DNA of 9,553 nt from an uncultured Acidimicrobiaceae bacterium (GCA_903919215.1 CAIXHI010000161.1:1-9553), one strand, 5' to 3'; positions 1 through 6,590 are shown, counted from the stretch's first letter. The notes: a model not told the origin generated them from the letters alone. Program-made: numbers and translations.

Positions 1-579
1 CGCAACGCCGGCGACCACCACTTCAACGAGGTGTTCCTCGACGATGCACGGGTATCTGCGACGAACCTCGTCGGCCCCCTCAACGGTGGCTGGAGCGTGG
101 CGCGAACGACGCTGTCGCACGAGCACCTCACCAACTTCCTCGGCGCACAGCTGCGCCAGAGCAAGGTGGTGGAGCGGATCATCGAGCGGGCACGAGATCG
201 CGGTCGGCGAGGTCAGCCGATCGATGCCAGCCTGCGGCGCAGGATCGCCGAATCGTGGGTCAACTCGGAAGTGTTGCGGCTGCACGGTATGCGCAACGTC
301 ACCCGCACGCAGGCGGGGCGTGATCCGGGGCCAGAGGGTTCGATCGTGAAGCTCTTCGGCCAAGAGGAGGAGCAACGCCTGTACGAGTTGGCGATCGATG
401 TCGCCGGCGTGTCATCGCTCCGCGAGGACAGCTGGGCACTGTCGTTCATGAGTACGCGCGCGTCCACCATCGGCGGCGGCACCAGCGAGATCCATCGGAA
501 CAAGATCGCCGAGCGCGTCCTGGGCATGCCGCGTGATCCATCGTCGGAACCATCCAAGTCGTCATCGCCAACCGGCTGA
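1..579 (+). CDS. Acyl-CoA dehydrogenase, C-terminal part (5' end outside window)
   Basis: The reading frame is open from base 1, so the visible 192 codons are the C-terminal part of a protein that begins upstream. Acyl-CoA dehydrogenases are cytosolic FAD enzymes that put an alpha-beta double bond into acyl-CoA, the first oxidative step of beta-oxidation. The fragment starts in the linker after the beta domain (FNEVFLDDARV, then VGPLNGGW) and covers the C-terminal helical domain. It ends with the family signature TIGGGTSEIHRN followed by IAERVLGMPRD, at about fragment residues 156-180. The tail is a short Ser/Pro-rich stretch. The Gly encoded at 475-477 occupies the place of the catalytic Glu of medium-chain enzymes (YEGTAQI type). 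This GGT form is common in actinobacterial FadE proteins, some of which place the base elsewhere or pair with a second subunit. The substrate cannot be read from the fragment. The family call is firm. Confidence 0.93.
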   Translation, partial: RNAGDHHFNEVFLDDARVSATNLVGPLNGGWSVARTTLSHEHLTNFLGAQLRQSKVVERIIERARDRGRRGQPIDASLRRRIAESWVNSEVLRLHGMRNVTRTQAGRDPGPEGSIVKLFGQEEEQRLYELAIDVAGVSSLREDSWALSFMSTRASTIGGGTSEIHRNKIAERVLGMPRDPSSEPSKSSSPTG

Positions 580-609
580 TCGCTCCCGAAGTCATGGCAG
601 CCGTCGCCC

Positions 610-615
610 TATCAT
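610..615 (+). promoter_or_regulatory. Predicted -10 element (TATCAT) of a leaderless mRNA for the GntR gene
   Basis: TATCAT fits the actinobacterial TANNNT -10 consensus and ends exactly 6 bases before the ATG at 622. Transcription would then start at or next to the A of the start codon. No Shine-Dalgarno sequence precedes the ATG, which agrees with a leaderless transcript. I see no convincing -35 hexamer at the usual distance. The inference rests on spacing and on three further cases in this window. Confidence 0.5.
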
Positions 616-621
616 GCAGAC

Positions 622-1359
622 ATGTCCGCTGATCCCCCCTCCCGCGCTGACGGAGGGGGATCGCCGAAACTGGCATCGCGACTCGCGTACCTGATCTATG
701 ACGACATCGCCGCGTCGGGTCTGGCTGTGGGCGAGGTCTTCGGGTCCGAGCCCGACCTGATCGCGCGCTACGGCGTCAGTCGGGCAGTGTTCCGCGAGGC
801 CATCCGACTGCTCGAGCACTGGTCGGTCGCGGCGATGCGCAAAGGCCACTACGGCGGGTTGGTGGTGTGCGAACCTACGTCCGGCGCCGTGCGCTCGGCA
901 GCGCTGATCTACCTCAACTCACGCAAGGCGAGCGCCGGCGATCTGATGGCGGTGATCACCGAGCTGCAGTGTTACGCCGCCCGCCGGGCTGCCGAAGTGA
1001 TCGACGACGATGGCGCCGAGCGTCTGCGGTCGATCGTCGAGGACGAGGAACGCTTTCGGGCCGGCGAGCGCGACGGCACGCAGGCACCCCCAGGTGCGTT
1101 CCGTGAGCGCAACCTCCACCTGGCCATCGCCGCCATCACCGGGAACCCTGTGCTGGAACTGTTCGACGAGGTCACCTTCGAGCTGTCGCGCTCGATCGCG
1201 CGCCGTCGCGGTGCGTTCGGGGTGGCCAAGATGCACCGCTCGCACCGCGAGCTGGTCGACGCGATCGTCGCCCGCGACCCCGACGCCGCCGAGGCCGTGA
1301 TGCGCTCACATCTGCAGATGATCGCCGAGGCCTACGGCCCCGAGTCGAGCGAGGGTTGA
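622..1359 (+). CDS. GntR-family transcriptional regulator with FCD (FadR C-terminal) ligand domain
   Basis: The 245-residue protein is predicted to be a cytosolic DNA-binding repressor or activator. Residues about 18-75 form the winged helix-turn-helix, with the GntR core SEPDLIARYGVSRAVFREAI at 42-61 and a wing ending near GGLVV. Residues about 105-235 are an all-helical FCD domain. Its probable metal and ligand residues are E162 and H166 (ERNLH), H208 (HRSHREL) and H230 (RSHLQMI). The 22-residue spacing of the last two His fits FCD proteins, although the first ligand is Glu rather than the usual Asp. Many FCD regulators respond to organic acids or acyl-CoA esters. Its position between an acyl-CoA dehydrogenase and a dehydratase/CoA-ligase pair suggests that it controls this catabolic block. 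The ATG at 622 is chosen because a TANNNT-N6 signal precedes it. The effector is unknown, and I could not define an operator. Confidence 0.9.
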   Translation: MSADPPSRADGGGSPKLASRLAYLIYDDIAASGLAVGEVFGSEPDLIARYGVSRAVFREAIRLLEHWSVAAMRKGHYGGLVVCEPTSGAVRSAALIYLNSRKASAGDLMAVITELQCYAARRAAEVIDDDGAERLRSIVEDEERFRAGERDGTQAPPGAFRERNLHLAIAAITGNPVLELFDEVTFELSRSIARRRGAFGVAKMHRSHRELVDAIVARDPDAAEAVMRSHLQMIAEAYGPESSEG

Positions 1360-1404
1360 TCGACCCGGTTGGACTCCGTCGAGGCACCGGAAATCAGAGT
1401 GCAC

Positions 1405-1410
1405 TATGAT
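1405..1410 (+). promoter_or_regulatory. Predicted -10 element (TATGAT) of a leaderless mRNA for the dehydratase/ligase operon
   Basis: TATGAT is a near-perfect -10 hexamer and ends 6 bases before the ATG at 1417, the same geometry as at 610-622. It argues for the ATG at 1417 over the in-frame upstream TTG at 1369, because the promoter would lie inside the longer reading frame. There is no clear -35 box. A start here would make the dehydratase and ligase a unit separate from the GntR gene. Confidence 0.55.
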
Positions 1411-1416
1411 CTGGGA

Positions 1417-2637
1417 ATGGCTGACGACGACCGCGACATGAGCGCCCGCATCACCGATGAGGGCATCGAGAAGATGCGGGTCCGCATCGGTGTTCCGATG
1501 GAGATGCCGCCGCCGTTCAACCTCGAGGCCCACCCCGACACGATGCGGCACTTCTGCTACGGCTACGGCGACGACAACCCGCTGTATGCAGATCCCGACT
1601 ACGGCCGCACCAGCCGCTGGGGCTCGGCCATCGGCGCCCCGTTCTACGTCGGCACGCTGGGACGTTCGACTGCGCCGCCGATGCCGGCCGACATCCGGCA
1701 GCGATCGAGAGGTGCGTTGGCCGGTGTCGGCATGTTCTATGCCGGCAGCGACTGGCGGTTCACCTCCCCCATCCGACCTGGCGATCGGGTACACGTGGGC
1801 CAGACCCTCACGGACGTGAGCGAGCAAGCATCGAAGACGTTCCAGTCGCGAACGGTGCGCACCGACCGCAAGGTCGAGTACACCAGAGAATCCGATGGCA
1901 CGCCGATCGCCGAGCACCGCTACTGGTTCTTCCACGTCGAGCGGTCGGCGGGCGTGAAGACGCGAGAGAAGCGTCGTGTCGACCCCCCGTCGTACACCGA
2001 CGAGGAGATCGAGGAGATCGAGCAGTCGATCCTCGCCGAACAGCGTCGCGGTTCCGAACCACGCTGGCTCGAGGACGTCCGGGTGGGCGACTCGATCGGC
2101 ACCGTCACCAAGGGGCCATTGCGGGTCAGCGACATCCTCGCGTGGCACATCGGCAACGGGCCTGGAGAGAACCAGTGGGGTGCGATGCGCATCATGTCGC
2201 AGACCCGCAAGCGTGTGCCGGGCTTCTTCACCAAGAACGACTACGGCGTGTGGGACCTCGTGCAGCGCCTGCACTGGGATCCCCAGTGGGCGAACCGCAT
2301 CGGGCTCGACCGACCCTACGACTATGGCCCCATGCGGAACACCTGGATGGGACACCTGGTCACCGACTGGATGGGTGACGACGCCTGGTTGCTGCGTCTG
2401 ACCACGCGCATCAATGCCTTCAACTACCAGGGCGACCTGACGCGCGTCTCGGGCACCGTCACCGCTGTCGACCTGGACGACGGCCTGGCCACCGTGGAGA
2501 TCACCGGCGTCAACCAACGGGGCGAGACGACGTGCTCGGGCGAGGCCTGGGTCGCGCTGCCCAGACGCCAGGGACACGCGTCGGTGCCCGACGCTGCCTC
2601 TGGTTGGGTGGCGTCGCTCCCGGCGAGCATGACGTGA
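1417..2637 (+). CDS. MaoC/FAS1-like double hot-dog acyl dehydratase
   Basis: The 406-residue protein resembles two-domain MaoC-like dehydratases, whose N-terminal half is the 'FAS1-like dehydratase' (MaoC_dehydrat_N) type. Such proteins add water to enoyl-CoA or remove it from 3-hydroxyacyl-CoA in the cytosol. The first hot-dog (about residues 20-175) holds the hydratase-like stretch YGDDNPLYADP at 50-60. The second (about 215-390) includes YDYGPMRNTWMGHLVTDW at 301-318 and GDLTRVSGTV at 339-348. The usual catalytic His of the GD-x-NPLH motif is Tyr in the first half, as often in this subfamily, so the N-terminal half may be structural. The start codon is the ATG at 1417, placed by the -10 signal; TTG 1369 and GTG 1399 are in-frame alternatives. 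The last bases overlap the ligase start (GTGA), implying translational coupling. The exact substrate is unknown. Confidence 0.85.
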   Translation: MADDDRDMSARITDEGIEKMRVRIGVPMEMPPPFNLEAHPDTMRHFCYGYGDDNPLYADPDYGRTSRWGSAIGAPFYVGTLGRSTAPPMPADIRQRSRGALAGVGMFYAGSDWRFTSPIRPGDRVHVGQTLTDVSEQASKTFQSRTVRTDRKVEYTRESDGTPIAEHRYWFFHVERSAGVKTREKRRVDPPSYTDEEIEEIEQSILAEQRRGSEPRWLEDVRVGDSIGTVTKGPLRVSDILAWHIGNGPGENQWGAMRIMSQTRKRVPGFFTKNDYGVWDLVQRLHWDPQWANRIGLDRPYDYGPMRNTWMGHLVTDWMGDDAWLLRLTTRINAFNYQGDLTRVSGTVTAVDLDDGLATVEITGVNQRGETTCSGEAWVALPRRQGHASVPDAASGWVASLPASMT

Positions 2638-4184
2638 GCAGCGTCGCGTCCCGACTCCGCGAGGTGCTGAGTACGGGCGGTGGCGAGCCGGCGATCTGGC
2701 AGGACTCCGACGTGTGGAGCTGGCACGACCTTGACGAGGTGCGCGCCGCGCTGGTCGCACGCTTGGCGACTCCGGCCGCGGGCCAGCCGGTCGGTGTGCT
2801 GATGCGAACTGCGTTCGGTCCGGTGGCCGCGCAGTTGGCGCTGCTGGCCGAGCAGTGCTCGACCGTTCCTTTCAACCCGGCGAACGGCGACGAACGACTT
2901 GCTGCCGACATCGAGTCTTCGCAGGTCACGGTCATCCTCGCCGAGCGCGCGGAGTGGCAGCGATCTGCCCTCACGGCAGCATGCGCGCGCACGGGGGCGC
3001 TGGGGCTCGCGCTGCTCGATCACGCGCCGTGGGTCGAGGTGGTCGTGCCAACTGCAACTGGATCGCAAAGGGCCACAGCGGTGGTCGGGCAAGCAGGTGT
3101 GGCGATCCACATGCTCACCAGCGGTACCACTGGGCCGCCCAAGCGGATCGCCATCTCATACCGCGAGCTCGAGAACATGATGGATGCGGTCGGGCACTAC
3201 AACACTCGCCGTGCCGGCGCCACGGTCGCGCCGCGCGTGCGGCCAGCCATCGTCAGCGCTCCCCTGGTCCACTCGAGCGGTTTCGGCTCGGTTGTCCGGA
3301 CCGCCTACGAGGGCAGGCCCCTCGTGCTGCTGCCTCGATTCGCCGCTGACGCATGGGCGACCATCGTCGAGCGCCACGCCATCGGCTACACAGGCCTACC
3401 GCCCACCGCGCTGCGAATGCTGCTCGATGCGGACATCGACCCGGCGCGACTGCGCTCCCTGCGAGCCCTCGGCGTGGGTACGGCGGCGCTCGACCCCGAC
3501 CTTGCAGACCGCTTCGAAGAGCGCTTCGGCATCCCGTTGCTGCCTGTCTATGGTGCCACCGAGTTCCCTGGCGGTCTGACCGGCTGGACGCTCGCCGAGC
3601 GGCCGCAGTTCTGGTTGGCCAAACGCGGCAGCGTGGGCCGCTCACATGGTGGTGTTGCGCTGCGCCTCGTCGATCAGCAGGACCGCACCACCGTCATCCA
3701 AGAGGGTGTTGGACTGCTGTCGGTGCGAACTCCGGCGATGGCCGACGACACGTGGGCACTGACGAACGACCTCGCCTCCATCGACGAGGACGGGTTCGTG
3801 TTCATCCACGGACGTGCCGACGACGCCATCATCCGTGGAGGTTTCAAGATCGACCCACGCGAAGTGGAGAAGGCACTCGAGGCCCATCCCGACGTGCGCG
3901 CCGCCGCGGTCGTGGGCATGCCCGACGAACGCCTCGGCGCGGTGCCGGTCGCGGTGGTGGAGTTGGAGTTGGAGTTGGAGTTGGAGCACGCTGGGGCGAC
4001 ATCCGAGCTACCCGACGAGCAGGCGCTGGTGCGTTGGCTCCGCGACCGACTCGCCGGCTACCAAGTGCCCGTCGCGATCGAGATCGTCGAGGCGATACCG
4101 CGCACGGCAGCAATGAAGGTGAGCCGACCGGGCGTGCTGGCACTGTTCGGCACAACTCCGGTGACCACAACTCCGGTGACATAG
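2634..4184 (+). CDS. Acyl-CoA synthetase (AMP-forming, ANL superfamily)
   Basis: The 516-residue protein is predicted to activate a carboxylic acid with ATP to an acyl-adenylate and then to the CoA thioester, which would feed the surrounding beta-oxidation enzymes. Core motifs are in order: the P-loop LTSGTTGPPK (161-170), YGATE (306-310), the A7 region with D379 (LTND where TGD is usual), the hinge GRADDAIIRGGFKIDPREVE (393-412), and the C-terminal catalytic Lys K495 in TAAMKVSR. The length is normal for the family. The start is the GTG at 2634, which overlaps the dehydratase stop as GTGA; the frame is open further upstream, but only over dehydratase coding sequence. Two oddities lie near the C-terminus: an (EL)4E run at 443-451 from a hexanucleotide repeat, and a duplicated five-residue tail. 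The acid activated cannot be predicted from sequence alone. Confidence 0.92.
   Translation: MSSVASRLREVLSTGGGEPAIWQDSDVWSWHDLDEVRAALVARLATPAAGQPVGVLMRTAFGPVAAQLALLAEQCSTVPFNPANGDERLAADIESSQVTVILAERAEWQRSALTAACARTGALGLALLDHAPWVEVVVPTATGSQRATAVVGQAGVAIHMLTSGTTGPPKRIAISYRELENMMDAVGHYNTRRAGATVAPRVRPAIVSAPLVHSSGFGSVVRTAYEGRPLVLLPRFAADAWATIVERHAIGYTGLPPTALRMLLDADIDPARLRSLRALGVGTAALDPDLADRFEERFGIPLLPVYGATEFPGGLTGWTLAERPQFWLAKRGSVGRSHGGVALRLVDQQDRTTVIQEGVGLLSVRTPAMADDTWALTNDLASIDEDGFVFIHGRADDAIIRGGFKIDPREVEKALEAHPDVRAAAVVGMPDERLGAVPVAVVELELELELEHAGATSELPDEQALVRWLRDRLAGYQVPVAIEIVEAIPRTAAMKVSRPGVLALFGTTPVTTTPVT
3960..3986 (+). repeat. In-frame hexanucleotide repeat, (GAGTTG)4 GAG
   Basis: Four perfect copies of GAGTTG plus a trailing GAG encode Glu-Leu four times and a final Glu (ligase residues 443-451). 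It lies on a strand/loop of the small C-terminal domain, after GAVPVAVV. Changes in copy number would keep the reading frame. Confidence 0.95.
4151..4180 (+). repeat. Exact tandem duplication of a 15-bp unit at the ligase C-terminus
   Basis: The unit CACAACTCCGGTGAC occurs at 4151-4165 and again, identically and directly adjacent, at 4166-4180, just before the TAG stop. It is in frame and gives the tail TTPVT-TTPVT. It looks like a recent slippage duplication with no obvious effect on the catalytic core. Confidence 0.95.
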
Positions 4185-4225
4185 GTCCCTGGTCGAAGGC
4201 ACCTGCGAACGGCTTGGCTAACGCG

Positions 4226-4774
4226 ATGCGCCTGTTGCTCATCGAATCCACCCCCGGCAATGCCCGCGAGATCGGCTCCCACCTCGTCACCGAGGGACAC
4301 GAGGTGGTGCACTGCGCCGACGAACACGGCCCGTGCCGCGGCAGCACACATCACATGGAATGTCCGGCCGAACAGCATCTCGACCTGGCGATCGTGGCCC
4401 GCGAACCCGATGCCGTTCGCACCTTGGCCGAGATGGGGTCGGTGTGCGCCACCCGGCACCGCGTCCCGTTGATGGAACTCGACCCGACTCAGGAGGGCCT
4501 CCCCAGCGTCGCGGTCGCCCAAGCAATCGCCCTCAGGGCCACCCTCGCCGGATACGCCACCGCGATCCGTCACGAGTTGGCCCACCTGCCAGCACTGGTC
4601 GAGGTGCGCCGCACACCCGACTTGATCCACGCCACCGTGCAGGTTCCCGAGAGCCTGAATACACCGCAGGCCCTGTCAGCTGTTGCCGACAGGGCCCGCA
4701 AGGCAGTTCGTGAGTACGACCCCTACGTGAAGGTCATCGACGTGTCGGTGGTGTGTTACCCCGACCCGGCCTGA
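4226..4774 (+). CDS. Unrecognised protein with degenerate receiver-like N-terminus and Cys/His cluster
   Basis: I do not recognise this 182-residue protein as a named family. The N-terminus (MRLLLIESTPGNAREIGSHL, then EGHEVVHC) looks like the first beta-alpha-beta of a CheY-type receiver. The acidic pair is reduced to one Glu (E7), no phospho-acceptor Asp follows the third strand (LDLAIVARE, 52-60), and the conserved Lys is absent, so phosphorylation is unlikely. Between strands two and three there is a cluster of C30, H34, C37, H42, H43, C46 and H51, which could bind metal. The C-terminal part (about 124-178) alternates strand-helix-strand and ends VKVIDVSVVCYPD, loosely like small ferredoxin-fold or Asp23-like domains. 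There is no signal peptide or membrane segment. It begins 41 bp after the ligase, may be cotranscribed with it, and ends 12 bp before the convergent hydratase gene. ATG 4226 is the only plausible start. Confidence 0.7.
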   Translation: MRLLLIESTPGNAREIGSHLVTEGHEVVHCADEHGPCRGSTHHMECPAEQHLDLAIVAREPDAVRTLAEMGSVCATRHRVPLMELDPTQEGLPSVAVAQAIALRATLAGYATAIRHELAHLPALVEVRRTPDLIHATVQVPESLNTPQALSAVADRARKAVREYDPYVKVIDVSVVCYPDPA

Positions 4775-4786
4775 CCTGCGGGGTGT

Positions 4787-5641
4787 CTAGCTGAACTTCA
4801 CCAGACCCTGATCGATGACCACACGGTCGCCGGCCGACGTGGTGAAGACCGCTTCGCCCGGAGCCGTGCGCCACATACGCACGGTGAGCGCCTCACCCGG
4901 CATCACCGGCGACGAGAAGCGGCCCTCGATGTGGTGGAACTTCGAGGCGTCGTTGCCGCACAGGTCGGCCACCAGCGCGCGACCGGTGAAGCCGTACGTG
5001 CAGAGACCGTGCAGGATCGGCCGCTCGAACCCGCCCATCGCCGCGAACTTCGGGTCGGTGTGCAGCGGGTTGCGATCGCCCGACAGGCGGTAGACGAACG
5101 CCTGGTCGGGGCTGGTCTGGTAGGTGCGCTCGTGGTCGGGTGCCGTGTCGGCGGGCGGCTCGTTCTGCACACCGGACGGACCCCGATCGCCACCCCAGCC
5201 GCCCTCGCCGCGGATGAACGCGGACGAACGCGTGGTCCACAGCAACGCGCCATCCTGCGTACGGACCTCGTTCTCCACCACGACGACGGCAGCCTTGCCC
5301 TTGTCGTACATCGCGACCACGCGGTCCTGCGACGTGACGTGCGCGCTCACCGGGATCGGGCCGTGCAAGGTGATCGACTGCGACCCGTGCACCAGCATCG
5401 CCGGGTTGAAGTCGCCGATGTGTTCGAACACGCGCGACCCAGCAGACATGTTGTCGACACCCGCGACCACCGCAAAGGTGGGATACACCTGTTGTGCGAT
5501 GTCGATGCTGTTCTCGGTGGTGAAGGTCAGGTCGTCCTGACCGGCGCCGATGCCCACTGCGTACAGCAGACAGTCCTTCGAGTTCCAGTGGGTGGTGCGG
5601 ACCTCGCCAGCGAGGCCGACGGCTTCAGGATTCAGGGGCAT
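4787..5641 (-). CDS. MaoC-type enoyl-CoA hydratase 2 (double hot-dog)
   Basis: The 284-residue protein matches the hydratase-2 domain of multifunctional enzyme type 2, which hydrates trans-2-enoyl-CoA to (3R)-hydroxyacyl-CoA. The N-terminal hot-dog half (about 1-145) has the substrate-tunnel type features LLYAVGIGAG at 25-34 and YPTFAVVAG at 53-61. The C-terminal half carries the catalytic motif SGDRNPLHTDP at 187-197, with the dyad D189 and H194 intact, followed by GGFERPILHGLCTYGF. The length is what two hot-dogs need. ATG 5641 is chosen because GAAAGGAA lies 7 bases upstream; the frame stays open further upstream to another ATG at 5695, inside the SDR coding region. It lies 13 bp downstream of the SDR gene on the same strand and is very probably cotranslated with it. 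It converges on the 4226 gene. Confidence 0.93.
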   Translation of the reverse strand: MPLNPEAVGLAGEVRTTHWNSKDCLLYAVGIGAGQDDLTFTTENSIDIAQQVYPTFAVVAGVDNMSAGSRVFEHIGDFNPAMLVHGSQSITLHGPIPVSAHVTSQDRVVAMYDKGKAAVVVVENEVRTQDGALLWTTRSSAFIRGEGGWGGDRGPSGVQNEPPADTAPDHERTYQTSPDQAFVYRLSGDRNPLHTDPKFAAMGGFERPILHGLCTYGFTGRALVADLCGNDASKFHHIEGRFSSPVMPGEALTVRMWRTAPGEAVFTTSAGDRVVIDQGLVKFS

Positions 5642-5648
5642 GTGTGGG

Positions 5649-5656
5649 TTCCTTTC
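5649..5656 (-). promoter_or_regulatory. Shine-Dalgarno site GAAAGGAA for the hydratase gene
   Basis: On the minus strand GAAAGGAA lies 7 bases before the ATG at 5641 and overlaps the TGA stop of the SDR gene (5657-5655). It fixes the hydratase start and suggests that ribosomes finishing the SDR reinitiate here. It is the clearest ribosome-binding site in the window, in contrast to the leaderless-type starts elsewhere. Confidence 0.75.
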
Positions 5657-6578
5657 ACTTCTGGCGTGGCTGCGGGGCGCCGCCGGGTTCGCCATTCATT
5701 CCCGAGTTCGGGCGAGCTTGGGACAACAGTTCGGCCACGATAGGGCCAAGGATGGTGGGGTCGTCGACCGGAGCGTGGCGCGGTCCGCGCACCCAACCCT
5801 CGGCCACGGCCAGCACCTGACCACTCGCCTCGAACACGCGACCGCTGACGTCGGCCGATTGCTCACTGGCCAGCCAGGTGACGATCGGGGCGATCCACTT
5901 CGGCGAGCGCGCCTCACGCGCTTCATCGGTCTCGGGCGCCGGTCCGAGGCCCTCGGTCATGCGCGTGAGCGCCACCGGGCCGACCGCGTTGACCGTGACG
6001 CCGTAGCGGGCGAGTTCCAGCGCAGCAATGTTCGTGAACGCGGCGATACCGGCCTTGGCCGCGCCGTAGTTGGTCTGGCCGGGGTTGCCGTAGATGCCGC
6101 TGACCGAGGTGGTGTTGATGATCCGACCCGACACCGGCTTGCCGGCCTTGCTCTGCTCACGCCAGTAGGCGGCTGCCCAGCGGGCCGGAGCAAACGTGCC
6201 CTTGAGGTGCACGTTGATGACTGCGTCCCACTCCTGCTCGGTCATGTTGACCAGCACTCGGTCGCGCAGAATGCCGGCGTTGTTGACGACGACGTGCAGA
6301 TCGCCGAAGGTCTCGACCGCACAGTTGATGAGGCGTTGCGCACCTTCCCAGTCGCTGACGCTCTCACCGTTGGCGATGGCCTCGCCACCGAACGCACGGA
6401 TCTCGTTGACCACATCGTGCGCCGGATGGTCGTCGCCGCCGGTGCCGTCGATACTGGCGCCAAGGTCGTTCACGACCACCTTGGCGCCGTGGTACGCGAG
6501 GCTGAGGGCGTGTTCGCGGCCGATGCCACGACCTGCGCCCGTGACGATTGCTACACGGCCTTCACAGAGTCTGCTCAT
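5655..6578 (-). CDS. SDR-family 3-hydroxyacyl-CoA dehydrogenase (MFE-2/HSD17B4 dehydrogenase-domain type)
   Basis: The 307-residue protein is a classical short-chain dehydrogenase. The nucleotide motif TGAGRGIG is at 13-20. D38 ends the second strand (VVVNDLG), which favours NAD over NADP. NNAG is at 99-102 and catalytic N122 is in INVHLKG. The active-site Ser is S158 and Y171/K175 form YGAAK. VVVNDLG, NNAGILRD and GNPGQTNYGAAKAG closely resemble the dehydrogenase domain of peroxisomal multifunctional enzyme type 2, which oxidises (3R)-hydroxyacyl-CoA. The following gene is a matching hydratase 2, which supports this specificity. About 20 C-terminal residues are Gly/Pro-rich and probably disordered. 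The ATG at 6578 is 24 bp from the divergent flavoprotein start, with a TAGGAT -10 candidate 8 bases upstream. Another SDR substrate, such as a steroid alcohol, is possible. Confidence 0.9.
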   Translation of the reverse strand: MSRLCEGRVAIVTGAGRGIGREHALSLAYHGAKVVVNDLGASIDGTGGDDHPAHDVVNEIRAFGGEAIANGESVSDWEGAQRLINCAVETFGDLHVVVNNAGILRDRVLVNMTEQEWDAVINVHLKGTFAPARWAAAYWREQSKAGKPVSGRIINTTSVSGIYGNPGQTNYGAAKAGIAAFTNIAALELARYGVTVNAVGPVALTRMTEGLGPAPETDEAREARSPKWIAPIVTWLASEQSADVSGRVFEASGQVLAVAEGWVRGPRHAPVDDPTILGPIVAELLSQARPNSGMNGEPGGAPQPRQK

Positions 6579-6580
6579 AG

Positions 6581-6590
6581 GGATGCATCC
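6581..6590. promoter_or_regulatory. 10-bp perfect palindrome GGATGCATCC in the divergent promoter region
   Basis: GGATGCATCC is its own reverse complement and lies between the SDR start codon and the overlapping -10 elements. A dimeric regulator could bind here and affect both genes. A 10-bp palindrome can also occur by chance, and I see no second copy in the window. Confidence 0.3.

Noticed and set aside
593..624. Three CATG tetramers near the GntR start (593, 613, 621), considered as an operator
   Set aside because: CATG is its own reverse complement, the flanks do not match, and the spacing is uneven; nothing like a FadR-type TGGT-N3-ACCA site is present.
1306..2760. A 484-codon open frame on the minus strand opposite the MaoC dehydratase
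   Set aside because: It lies antisense to a gene with clear hot-dog motifs, reads as an Arg/Ala/Val/Gly/His-rich chain with no recognisable domain, and is what GC-rich third positions produce on the opposite strand.
3353..4225. Upstream extension of the 4226 gene back to 3353
   Set aside because: The extension runs in the wrong frame through the ligase C-terminal domain and gives an Arg-rich, motif-free sequence. ATG 4226 begins the first hydrophobic strand.
4758..4784. Hairpin ACCCCG / CGGGGT between the convergent genes, considered as a two-way terminator
   Set aside because: The stem is only 6 bp with a 15-base loop, begins inside the last codons of the 4226 gene, and has no T-run on either side.
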